A stretch of DNA of 64,000 nt from Cavenderia fasciculata. Taxonomy: Eukaryota; Evosea; Eumycetozoa; Acytosteliales; Cavenderiaceae. Within the stretch, counting starts at the first letter, position 1. Each line of letters starts with the position of its first letter. Below are positions 23,769 through 35,368 of this stretch, in pieces. The notes under the pieces were generated by a model. It was given only the letters and a program-made list of their open reading frames with translations, had not been told where the DNA came from and ran no database searches. The stretch spans positions 558,001 to 622,000 of the forward strand of contig NW_004457639.1 in NCBI RefSeq assembly GCF_000203815.1, read 5' to 3'. The position numbers and the translations under genes were made by a program.

Positions 23769-25169
23769 ATGACGGTAGCACGTGATGTATGGTTATCAGG
23801 ACTCGATGTGACTATTGTTGGTAATCCAGGTGTTGGGAAGAATACTTTTGTTCAATCTTTGTTTGGTGATAAAGTCAGGTTGTATGATAAGACTGATTAT
23901 ATTACATCTCATGTCGAGATTGTGAATCAACTAGATAACTATGTTAAATGGAACTATCAATTTTGTCATCTTGAATCAAAGTTTTATATTGTATGTATCA
24001 CTATCATCATCTATCATCATCAACAGAATGTGTTCAATCACACACTATATGAATTTAATTTATGTCTAACCTCGACCAATGTTTAGAATTTAAAGGTTTT
24101 AAAAGGTGAGTTGACAAATGATTCTGGCCTCCATAATTATCTCTATAGTCGAACAAATATAATATTTATATTGTTTGATGTCACCAATCTACAATCATTT
24201 GAAAGTCTGATGAAATGGTGTGGCAATACAAACAAATACGGTAAATACAAGTTCGAGACAGTTGTAATCATTGGTACAAAAAGAGATTTGGTCAATCAAA
24301 GAAAGGTCACAAGAGAACAAGCAAATGATTTTGCACTTGGTCTTGGTTTTTCTTACTTTGAAGTTGGTAAAGATGATGATGATGATACTTGTATCGATAG
24401 AGTATACAGTATAATAGCAAGACATTTATATGAAAATATTTGCAAGAATGTCAAATCATTTGAAGAAGGTCGTTTATATTTGGAATTAGATTCAATCTCT
24501 CCTCCTCCTCCTCCTCAAACAACAACAACAACAACAACAACAACAATCAAAGATCAACTATTCTATTCTGTATTTAGATCAAAATATATTCGAACCAATA
24601 TATTTAAACAAATTACAACTATACATTCAGATTTAAATGTACAACTTGCTAGAGGAATTGGGATTCCAAACATTTCATTTTGGTGTTCTAATCGATATAT
24701 CAATGTTTTGAAATACTATCAAAAAACAAAACTACCAATAGAGATAAATAATATCGCTAAATTATCATCGATTCTTCGGATGCCAGACAACTCAGAGTTG
24801 TTACAATACATTGTTGAAAATATTGGTCGTCTTTTAGACCAAAATGAAAAAAATCAAATAATGAATCAAGTAATCGTTGGAGGTGATTTGTCAATTGTCA
24901 AATACCTTTACAGTAAAGGATATTATTGGACAAATGAAGGATTACTGATGGCCATTGCATTCAACCATATCGATATTGTTAAATTCCTAGTCAATTATGA
25001 CAAGATAGAAGAGTGGAGGAGTTTAACTGACCCCCGTACAATAGATATGTGTATTGGTGCAGCTAAATCATACAACAGAAAAGAAATTGAAATTTTATTA
25101 TCTCCTCCCACTTTAAAGAAACCCACATTTAAATTATTTGATAAACTATCAAACATGTTTTCAAAATAA
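23769..25169 (+). CDS. Rab-like pseudo-GTPase fused to ankyrin-like repeats, copy 5
   Basis: Exons 23769-23990 and 24087-25169 join in phase 0 to give 434 aa. The N-terminus MTVARDVWLSGLDVTIV leads to GNPGVGKNTF, again with Asn at the Mg-binding position. Exon 1 is four residues longer than in copy 3 around the switch I region. The start of exon 2 (NLKVLKGELTNDSG) resembles copy 2 at its first residues only and has no DxxG. GTKRDLVNQR, an Asp-rich loop, a Pro/Thr linker and ankyrin-like repeats follow (DNSELLQYIVEN, GGDLSIVKYLYSKG, NHIDIVKFLV), ending KLFDKLSNMFSK. It appears intact. Ankyrin-like repeats suggest a protein-binding role; the partner is unknown. Confidence 0.8.
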
Positions 25170-25329
25170 TTATATTAAAATAATCAACCAACCTGTAATA
25201 ATAATAATAATAATAATTTAGATCCATCAACATCCTTTTTAATTTTCTTTGATCAAACCCCTCAACACCCCCTCCTTTTCCTATTTTTAGCACAAAAAAA
25301 AAAAATGTTATAAGTCCCATTTTTTTTTT

Positions 25330-26589
25330 GTCAATCAACTAGATAAAAATGTTAAATGGAACAAAAAGATTGGTGATTTTAAAACAAAGTTTGATCTTGT
25401 ATGTATAACATACCTTTATTAAAAATTTCTTTATATTTTAAGTCCACTGTCATTCAAAAGTATTTAAATTAAATTTTAATGTTACTAATAAATACTAATA
25501 TGATGAAATTAAATTTTTATTAAAAGGTTTCAAAATATGAAACAGGAATGCGTTATAATTATTTTAACTTTTTACAAGCCAAGATAATATTTTTGTTGTT
25601 TGATGTAACCAATGAATATTCTTTTGAAAGTTTGGTAGATTGGTACTACGAAGCAGGATCGTGCAAGCTTAAACCAGAGGTGATAATCGTTGGAACAAAA
25701 AGAGATTTGGTCAATCAAAGAAAGGTCACAAGAGAACAAGCAAACAAATTTGCACTTGATAATGGGTTTTCATACTTTGAAGTTGGAATTGATGATTCTG
25801 GTATCGATGTCGTTTACAGTGTAATAGGTAAACATGTCTATGAAAATATGTATAAAGATTGGAGTCGTTTTGATGATGATTTACATTTGGAATTGGATTC
25901 TATTTCATTATATCCAAAAACATATCAAATAACAAATCAAATAACAACAAGTAACATCGCATCAACAAACAAAGATCAAAGATTATTCGAAACATTATAT
26001 TTAAACAGATTCCAATAATACATTCAGAGTTGGGTGTACAAGTTGCTAAAATTGGTCACTCAAATATTGAATTTTGGTGTTCCAATCGATATGTTAATGT
26101 TTTGAAATACTATCAAAAAATGAAACTACCTATAGAGATTAATAATATTTCTAAATTATCATTCTTTCTTAGATTACCAGACAATTTGGAGTTGTTACAA
26201 TACATTATAGACAAGACTGGCAAATCCAAATCAATCTAAAACAAAAAGATAAAAATCAAATAATGAATGAGGTAGTGGTTGGAGGTGATTTATCAATGGT
26301 TCAATACCTTTTCAGTCAAGGTTATTATTGGTCATGTCAAGGATTATTGGTAGCCATTGCATTCAACCATATAGATATTGTTACATTCATCATTGAAAAG
26401 TCTGGAGATACAAGGATGAAAACCGAGGGAAATCAAAAAGATTCTTTCATTCTCACCCAATTTCTTTTAGAAAGATGTATTAAAATGGCTAAATCATACA
26501 AAAGAAAAGAAATTGAAATATTATTCTTTCAATATCTAGAAAAAAGAAAAGTTGTTGATAAAACATTTTCAAAATTGATTCCAAAATAA
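25330..26589 (+). pseudogene. Rab-like pseudo-GTPase/ankyrin copy 6, truncated and frame-broken
   Basis: Only the 3' end of exon 1 remains (25330-25397, VNQLDKNVKWN), preceded by a T tract; the start codon and P-loop are missing. A GTATGT donor and AAAAG acceptor lead to exon 2 at 25527. That exon reads through LLFDVTNEYSFESL and GTKRDLVNQR until a deletion near 25980-26015, where part of the segment linking to the ankyrin-like half is lost and the frame is broken. The ankyrin-like part continues in a second frame (26030-26239) and a third (26263-26589). This is a host gene copy degraded by 5' loss and two frame changes. It closes the tandem array. Confidence 0.75.
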
Positions 26590-26867
26590 ATAAACAAACA
26601 AATCAAAATACAAATGTTATGTTTACATAATCACCAAGGTTAGAGATTTAAGAACTTCAAACGGTGTGGGTAGAAAGGGGGGGGTTAAAAAAAAAAAACA
26701 AAACAAAAACAAAAAACAATGTTTGAAGTATTTCCTTTTTGGATCAAGCTGTTTTTTTTTCAGCAGTTATTTTGTCATCTAAATTACTTAATTAATCGTT
26801 TGCTTTTTTTTTCTCTATCTCTATCCATATTTATATATATATATTAAAGATAAATGTAAAATTAAAA

Positions 26868-28790
26868 ATGATAATAGACAATGATAAAGATTTTCCAATG
26901 ACTAGCAAAGAAAGTAGTGGTGGAGGTGCGGCAGTCTTGTTGTCGTCGACCATCGATCAATATTCTGAAGATGAATATCAAGACGATGACCAAGGTTTAT
27001 TGCCAAGAGACACCATTCACCAACATTTGGATAATAATATTGTTAGACATCGAGAACCTATACAGATAGAGGATGATGACATGACAGAGGGACTTGTATC
27101 ATCAAAAGAAATAGAATTTCATAAAGATGAAGAAAAAGAAAAGGAAGAAGAAGAAAGAGAAGAAGAAGAACAAGATGGAGCAAATACAAATAATTCAAAA
27201 TTCCAAGATATATTCCCTCCATCTTATGACTCACCACCTACAATAATTAATCTTGAAAATACCACAACATCGAAATACAATCCAAGATTTAAAAATTACT
27301 TTTCTAGAAAGAATTTTAAATTATTTACACTGGTATTATTAATATCCAATATGGGTTTTGGTACCTTTTTTAGTTATACTTCTGCTCAAAGTTTATCATA
27401 TACTTTTTGTAAGTAGAAGAATTAAATTAAAATTTAATTATTATAGTTTTTTTTAATTCTTTTTTTCTATTCTTTTAGATCAAACATTTTCAATTAATTC
27501 AAGTCAATATGGTAATTTATTTACATTATATGCAATACCAAATATTTGTATGGTATTTATAAGTGGTATTTTGGTTGATATTTATGGTCCCGATAAAATA
27601 AGTATTATACTTTCAACCATTGTATTTATTTCAACAATGATTGGAGCATTCTCTCCTCCAAACTATGCAATGATGCTCTTTTCAAGATTTCTATTAGGAT
27701 TTGCTGGTGAATCATTGGTGTCATGCTCCAATGCACTCATGACTAAATGGATTCCTGAAAGAAATCTTCCGATTTGTCTTGGGTTCCTTGTAGGTTGGAT
27801 TTATTTTGCCAATTTAAATTCACTTGTAATCCTACCAGCCATAAACAAGAGTTTTGGTTTTAGAATTTCTCTTTGGTTTATATTTGGTGTTCAATTATTA
27901 TGTTTATCATTAAATATTTTTTATTTATTATTTAACAAAATCTTTAAAGGTAAAAAAAAAAAATATAAACAAATCAACTTTAAATCATTTATTAACTTAT
28001 TTTTTCTAAAGAAATATCAAAAGAAGTAGAAATGGATGAATTATTATCAAATTTGGAAAGAAATGGTGGTGGAGAGATTGATAAGAGTATTGATGATTAT
28101 GTATTTTTACAAGAAGATTTGGATAGTAAAGAAACCAGTCAAGGAAAAAAATCAATTAAACAATATTTAATAGAATCTTTTGAAAAGGTTAAATTTATAT
28201 TGTCACTTATTCCACTTAGAATGTGGATTATTTTTGGAATTGTATTCTTTGGATACACTGCAATGTATGCATTGGCAATTATAGGTCCAGATTTATTTGG
28301 TTTAAAGTATGGTTATCAAGAACAAATTGCTTCGCTCATACTTTCATCAGAGACTATATGTTCATCGTTTTTGTCACCCATATTTGGTATTGCAATTAAA
28401 TTCTCTGGAAGAAGGATTGTATTTCTTTCAGTTGCAATGGTATTGTTGGCAAGTGGATTATTACTTTTAGTATTGACACCATCAACCATTACACCATTAC
28501 CATGGATCATAATATGTGGAACAGGATTTGCTCTATTAAACACAACAGTTTATTCATCACTTCCAGTTTTCATTCCTCAACAAGTTCTTGGAACAAGTTT
28601 TGGTTTTATTGGAACTGGATACAATTTAGGTTTAGTTGTATTTCCCCCAATTCTTGGAGCTTTGAAAGTTTCATCTGGAAATTATGACTCTTGTATTTAT
28701 TTATTATTTGCAAGTTGTTTAATTACTCTTTTATTAATCATTGTATTAAAACTATTGGATTTAAAATCCTCTAAACAATTGGATAAATAA
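26868..28790 (+). CDS. MFSD1-like major facilitator transporter (lysosomal type)
   Basis: Exons 26868-27408, 27479-27949 and 28012-28790 join to 596 aa. The closest family I recognise is MFSD1, a 12-helix lysosomal MFS transporter that exports dipeptides in animals. Supporting points are the first helix GFGTFFSYTSAQ, the motif RFLLGFAGESLVSCSNA (MFSD1: RFxFGxGGESLxxxxNxxxxxW), ILVDIYGPDKI between helices 2 and 3, and LGTSFGFIGTGYNLGL near the end. The N-terminal cytosolic stretch of about 145 residues is acidic and much longer than in animals. It contains DDDQGLLPRD, an acidic dileucine signal that fits sorting to lysosomes. It converges on the GRAM gene with only 38 bp between stops. Confidence 0.75.
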
Positions 28791-28828
28791 ACGGTCGACA
28801 TTTAATGTAATATTATTATATCTATAAC

Positions 28829-30214
28829 TTAAAATAAAGAAAAACAACAAGTTCTACCTTTTTTAACAGTATGACGTGTTACAATTGGTGTACTACTGGT
28901 TGGTTTTGGTTGAGCAACCTCCAATTTCTCTGATCTTTGACTTAGTGATGCTGGAGGAGGAGTAACAGGTGTAATAGTTATATTTGGTTGAGTTGGAGCT
29001 GGTGAAAATGTAGATGGTGGAGGGGTGGCATTTGGTTTAATTACATTGGATGATGTGGTGGTTGTTTGATTATTGATAGTGATTGAATTTCTTCTTGAAC
29101 TTGATCTACTGTTGTTATTACTATTATTGGTTGGAGTTGTTGGTTGTTGATTATTTACAATGGTTTCAATTGGTTGTTGATTGTTGACAGAACTCTTACG
29201 AGAATGAGATTTTGGAGATGGTGGAGGTAGATTTTGTAATCTATCTCTGAGAGAATTGGCATCGACTGGAATACCAGAATCCGAACTAACACTATTTGAA
29301 CGTGATCTACTTTGAATGGGAGTTGTACTAGTTGATGGGTTTTTCTTTGATGAATCATATAGAATTGACATTTCATCAAATACATTATCTCTCTTTTCAT
29401 TAAATTTTGTAAATTCAAACTAAAGAATGTAAGAAAAAAAAAAAAAAAGAAAAGTCTTAATATTTAAATATAATAATAATATTTAGAGTCTATTTTTTTT
29501 TCTATCTCTTACAGTATCATGTTTAGAAACAATTTTAATACTATTTTGACTTGTTTCAGGCTTTTCAATGGTAAGGATATCACGTAATTTGATTAACTTT
29601 TTCTGATGACCGGTTGTAATGTTACCATAGAAGCAAATGTAGTTTTGAGTGAGATACATTTTGCCATACATTTTAAAGGTCGATGTTTTGAGGGCACAGT
29701 GATACTCTTTTTGAAGTGATTCGATCTCTGGCAGTTCAAAGTGTTTAAGATGTTTAATGTGTATGACGGCACTGTCGTTGGAGCCGGTTGAACCAACATC
29801 GCTGATACGACTCGATGGCTGATTGCCACTAGCCTCCCACTGACCTTCTACGACCAAGTAGGCAGCTTCATTGTCCTTGAAATTCAATACGATGGGCTTT
29901 CCCAACTTGGTAGTGATCTTGATACCAGTGTTGTGTGTCGATATCTTGTTTCTGTCTTGGTTTTCAATGTCAAGTACATCGGCAAACGATATAATCTTTT
30001 TCTTTTCCTTGCCCAACGTCGACGATGAGAAACATAGATGGTTGTCTGTGATTCGTAGTTTACCCGATCTCGATTTATAACTACATTTCATTGTACTGAT
30101 TACAATCTCTTTTTTGTTGAGGTTAAACTTTTTGTTTACCTTTTCGTTCTCTTTCTTTTCTGCTGTCTCTTTATCAACTGATATATTACGTTGATGTCCT
30201 CTATTTTTTGACAT
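28829..30214 (-). CDS. Protein with two GRAM domains and a Cys-Cys C-terminus
   Basis: Exon 1 (30214-29513) and exon 2 (29419-28829) join in phase 0 to 430 aa. Residues 40-110 (EIVISTMKCSYKSRSGKLRI, CFSSSTLGKEKKKIISFADV) and 165-240 (YHCALKTSTFKMYGKMYLTQ, ICFYGNITTGHQKKLIKLRD) are two GRAM-type PH-like domains, which bind membranes through phosphoinositides or sterol-rich lipid. The second half is a low-complexity Ser/Pro/Thr/Asn tail. The last residues GRTCCFSLF place two adjacent cysteines near the end, which could be palmitoylated; they do not form a CaaX box. It lies next to ugt52, another GRAM protein, on the same strand, but the rest of the two proteins is unrelated. Confidence 0.75.
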
Positions 30215-30529
30215 GATTTAAAGAATTATTAAGATAAAGAAGAATGAATAATAATAGAAGGGGAAAAAATAATAATTGATTTGATTTGAAAGAAATGATT
30301 TCTTTAATTTAGCAATGACCAACCGTCAGATGCGCAGTCCAAACGTTTGAAAAAAAAAAAACAATTTATTTATTTAATTTCGACCTAAATCATGTGGGCT
30401 TTGTAATTGTATACAAACAACCATCCCCAGGGAGGGTGATTATAATATTCATAACTCTTACCCTCCCTCCCCATATTTTTCCATGGTTAAATATTTAATT
30501 GATGGTTTGAATTTCACCATTATGTTGAT
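30215..30529. other. Spacer and promoter region of the GRAM gene, with inverted repeat
   Basis: This 315 bp spacer separates ugt52 (ending at 30530) from the start of the GRAM gene, both on the minus strand. It holds a perfect 9 bp inverted repeat, AGGGAGGGT (30429-30437) and ACCCTCCCT (30460-30468), around an AT-rich loop. It could mark the end of the ugt52 transcript; that is not shown. Confidence 0.5.
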
Positions 30530-33500
30530 TTATATATTATTAGAGTTTGATGTGAATTGATTTGAATAGCAAGTGTCACAAACACGAACAGGGATATTGA
30601 TTCTAAATTTTGGAAGAGGTATTTTGTTGAGTGTACATTTATCACAAAACACTTGACCGCAACAATGACAATGGAACTTTGTTTGGACGAGTGGATTGAC
30701 CATTTGGTTGAGCAGTCCAAACCCTTGTTTGCATTGGCGACAAGATGTTTTTGAACCCATAGGTGTTTTGGAGGGTGGGACATAGGCAACATTGAGATAG
30801 CGATAGAAATCTTGTAGTGATTGTTTGAGTCCTTTTTCATTTCTGATGTGATTGGCCATTTCTTTGACACGGATGTGTGCTGACTTGCTGTCAATCAATT
30901 CGTTGATCGACGACGCCAATGATTTGGCCGATAGAGTCTTGCTCGACAGAGATTGACCAATACCCATATCTTGGACACGTTCACCCCAAAAGAATTGGTC
31001 TCCGAAAAAGGGAACGATAATACATGGTTTGCCAGCATAGATTCCTGCAGCAGTTGTACCTGCACCGCCATGGTGGATGACTAAACTCATCTTTTCAAAC
31101 AACCAAGTATGGGCAACCGGTTGTTTCAAGAGGAATATATTCTTTTGTACAAACTCTGCGTCTGCAGCGGTACTGCCAACTTGTTGGTCGATATTCAGTC
31201 CACCCCAACCCTGTGATATAATGGCACGTCGACCCGACAATTTGACAGCCTCTTGTAACAGACGTGACAGTTCGTTGGGATCTTCAATGACAATACTACC
31301 AAATCCAATATACACGGGTGCGTCTCCACGCTCGATAAAATCGATCAATTCCTGCGAGGGTGGGTGGTCCTTGTCTTCGGGCATATTCGTCTCGTTCATG
31401 AACCAATATCCAGTGATGCAAATCTCGCTACCCCAATCGCTTGGTTTAGGTACCAAGTACTTGCTAAAGCAGTAGAGGTATGGTAGACGGTATGTCTCGT
31501 TGATCGACACGCTCGAATTCCAAGCGGGTAGTTTCAATCTCTCTACACGCCATGAATTGATTTGTCCGCTGATTGGCTGCCACAGAATCTTCTCCATCAT
31601 CATATGTGTCGCTAGATTAAACACACCTCCCAACTGACTCGCAGCAAACGGTGCAAATGGATTGGGATACATTCTCGTGCGAGTAAATGGCATTGTAAAC
31701 GCGTGAAAGAAGGGGATTTGTAGTGCTTCAGCAATATGTGGGCCTGCAAAACAGCCAGGTGTCGCAATGAGGGCGTCGGCACCCTGGGCAGCCTCCCAAC
31801 AGCTGTTGAGCAAGTCGTCGATAAACTGTCTGAATCGTGACAATGCCTCTTTGATAAACTTTGGCGTAAATATACCGTTTCTTACACACAAATCCATCAA
31901 TTCTTTGGGATCACCACTCAACGGCTTGAACGTCAAACCATAAGTATCGATAATGATACTTCGATATAGTTCATGTGACGCAAACACTACATTATGACCT
32001 GCATTCTTTAGTGTCAATGCCAATGCTATAAAGGGTTGAATATCACCACGACTACCAATTGTCAGAATAGTAATATTTAAATTGGTTCTTGGTGACTGAA
32101 CTGTCGGTGAAATAACAAGTGGTGATGTACTAGCAGATGTTACTTGAATACGATCAATATTTAATTTTGGAATTCCGCCACCACCAATCTTTTGACCATT
32201 ATTATTACCACTACTATTATTACTAATACTTGTATTGTTTGTAGACTTTTGTAGAGTACCTCTATTATCATTCCAACATTCTATTAATTGTCTATAGACT
32301 CTACCACGATGTAAAAATGATGCAAAGTCGATATCTTGTTGAGTGGTGGTAATCTTGATGCCATTGGGTAGGATGGTACCAGAGTATTTCTTGATGCTTA
32401 CAATACTTGAAAATGGAACGACGATGGTTCTCTTTTTAAATCCAAGTTTTGATCTAAAGCACAAATAGTGTTTGGTAATGTACAATACTCCATATTTAAG
32501 TTGAGCTCCTCTGAAATTTGTGCAATTGTACCAAGTAATCAATGGTTCATCGCTTGGTAACCCAAACTTTTCTCGAATTTGATTCGATTGCAATGGAGTA
32601 AATAATCCTTCATTTATAGGTGTCCAATTTACCAATAATATTTTATATAAACTATAAAAATTATTTAATGATCCAAATATCCACTTAAAAAATTAAAATA
32701 TAAAAAAAAAAAAAGAAGAATTAATTATTTGGTGTATCTTTCTTTTTTTTTTTTTTTTATCTTTCTTACTTTATGATCATTTGTAATAATTTTAATACAA
32801 TGTTTTAAAAATATGGTTCTATCTTTTTTAATACTAACTACATCTTCAAATGGTATTAAAGCTTTCATTAATCTTTTCTTGTTGTGACTACTATTATCTT
32901 TGTTACTATTACTATTATTATTATTATTATTATTATTTTGATTATGATTATAAAGATGAAAAGATGATGATGATAAAGGTGAAGAAGATGGTGTTATAGA
33001 TTTAAATGATGTTGATGATGTTAGTGATGAAGATGATTGAGAGTTGATTGGAGCAAAAGCAACATAGGATTTTGTTACATAGATATGTCCTTCAATGGAT
33101 ACATTGGTCATGTGATCGTAGTGCAGTGTGCACGATTGATACATTTGGACTGCTTCATTTAATGGAAGTGTAGGAAATAGTTGGTGGAGTTCGGATTGGA
33201 TGTTTTGAGGTGACCCTTTTTGAATGAAAATCGTTCGACTCGTATCATGTAGATTTAACGATGACAATTGTTGAGAGAGTGCAGGTGATGAGTTGGTGGA
33301 ATGAATAGATGGTGATTGGGAATTCAATGGTGAACCATTGGGAGGAGTGGTATTTAGTGGTGGAGATACAGATGCTGGTGATGACTTTGATCTAAATAGT
33401 CGTGTTGGTATTGACTTTGGAATTGAAATGGGAATAACCGGTAGATGGAACCATCGACTATCATTCTCCTTTTCCTTTTCCTCTTCCTCTTCTGATTTCA

Positions 33501-35368
33501 TTACTTGTTGTTGTTTGATAAAAAAATCCTCTCCTTGTTTTCCATATTTGATGGCTGGATTGAATTGAGTAAAAATAGAGACAATCGATTCATAAAATGA
33601 TTCGTGGTCATCAAACAAATCAAAATAGTATGCTTCGTATTCTTTAGTCACCACTTTAATAGCCTCTGGGATATCAGATTCTGGATCGATTTGAATCGAA
33701 ATGATATCATTCACTGGAATGATCAATGCAACCGATCCATTTTGATTATGATCTGAATTAAAATATAATCCATCCTCTGCTGCATAAACTACTCCTTCAT
33801 ATGATGTTTCAATATCATTAAATAATATACATGGTTTTTCTAAATAAATAAAAAATAAATAAAAAATAATTAGTATCTTTTTTTGAAAAGTTATAATTAT
33901 TATTATTTTAAATTTACATACCAAGAATAATATTTACAAATTGATTCAATTTAAATACTTTTTGAAATTCTATAGTTTGTCTATTATTATTATTATTATT
34001 ATTATTTGATGTTTGATTATTATTAATATTTGTATTTTGATCAATAGATTCCAATTTTTTAGATTTTCCCCATGCTGATAATAATAAATTATAAATTTCA
34101 TTTGGTCTTGATGATGGTGTTATAATAAACTAAAAAAAAAAAAAAAAAAGAATAAATAAATTAATTTATAATTAATTTTAATTTTCTTATTTCTCACTTA
34201 CATTATCACCTCTTTTTAAAGTAATATAAATTGAATCAAAAAATAAGGCGGCATCACTTTCCATTTGCATAGTGACAATATCGGAAAGAGACAAAGAGAT
34301 GGTAAGATTTCTTTGTATGTGAACAATTTCGCTAAACCATTGATCTAGTTGTGTTTCAGAGTCGGCTTGGATAAGATAGATTTGTGCATTGGTGGCAATT
34401 TGAAGACAAAATGGACGGGTCGCACTTTCGCTTGGTAGTTTTTGTATGGAGGTAATTTTCTTTAATTGTATCGATCCGTTTGGATAGTATATCTCTTTGT
34501 GTTCACTTGATCTATACCACGACAATGACCCACCACTAAGATGAAACCAATACTTTTTCCAAAAGAAATCACTCTTTGCTTTCATATGTAGGTAGCTCTC
34601 TACAGCATGGCCCTTGTGAACCTGTTCAGTGGGTAGAAAGCATAGACTGGTCGAAGTAATGATTAAATTGGCATTGGTGAGATGATTGTGTAGTAAGGAG
34701 CAGTCGACCAATGCCAATATCCTAGTATCTACTGGTGATTTCCATAGATCATTGTCTGCTAGTTCCTTGATAACTCGTTGTTTTAGTTCTTCAATGGTAA
34801 CTGGTTGATTGTCAATAATGATGGGTTGATCATTTTCTAGGTCATCGTCTGCAACCACTCCAGAACCAGAAGGGTGTTCGAAAAACACACATTTTGGTAT
34901 ATTAAAGTGTGTTGTAGTAGTCGATGACGAAGACGACGATGACAACGAATGACCATGACTATGACTATGGCTATGACCCTCTCTCTGTTGTTGTAATTGT
35001 TGATGGTGATGCAAGACACTCTCATTGATGGAGACATAATCGGAAAGATCGTCGTCGGTATCATTGATGGACTGGCTCGAGGAATGCAAGACCGATTTTG
35101 AAAGCGAGCTCAAACTATCGATAGAAATCTGAGGTATTTTTTTGTACATGGTGGTAGTATTGCCACAAAGATGTGTATTCAATAGATAGGTTACAAGCCA
35201 ATAGATAAAGTATGTTAGAATCGATAATGACCCAATTAAAAATATAAATATTAAATCATATGGTATTTTATGTGTTGTATAATCGCCAAGTAATGTTGTA
35301 TTATTATTATTATCATGGTTATGTGTCGATGAAGTAGTAGTTGTCGTTGTAGTAGTAGTAGAATTCAT
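30530..35368 (-). CDS. ugt52: UDP-glucose:sterol glucosyltransferase with GRAM, PH and FYVE-like domains (UGT52)
   Basis: Four exons (35368-34202, 34129-33922, 33839-32770, 32683-30530) join without frame conflict to 1532 aa. The enzyme transfers glucose to membrane sterols. In order it has an N-terminal hydrophobic segment (LIFIFLIGSLSILTYFIYWL), a GRAM-like region interrupted by a PH domain (FFWKKYWFHLSGGSLSWY), a second GRAM region (VYAAEDGLYFNSD), a third membrane-binding module just before the enzyme, and the GT-B fold with GSRGDIQPF at its start and the donor-site motif HHGGAGTT. The C-terminus is a FYVE-like zinc module (CRQCKQGF, CHCCGQVFC, RVCDTC). This order matches D. discoideum UGT52. 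Exons 2-3 carry Asn tracts. The FYVE basic motif is weakened (see findings). Confidence 0.88.

Noticed and set aside
32725-35368. Two independent GRAM/PH genes upstream of the glucosyltransferase
   Set aside because: Splice sites join all parts in frame on the minus strand, and the combined domain order is that of UGT52, so they are one gene.
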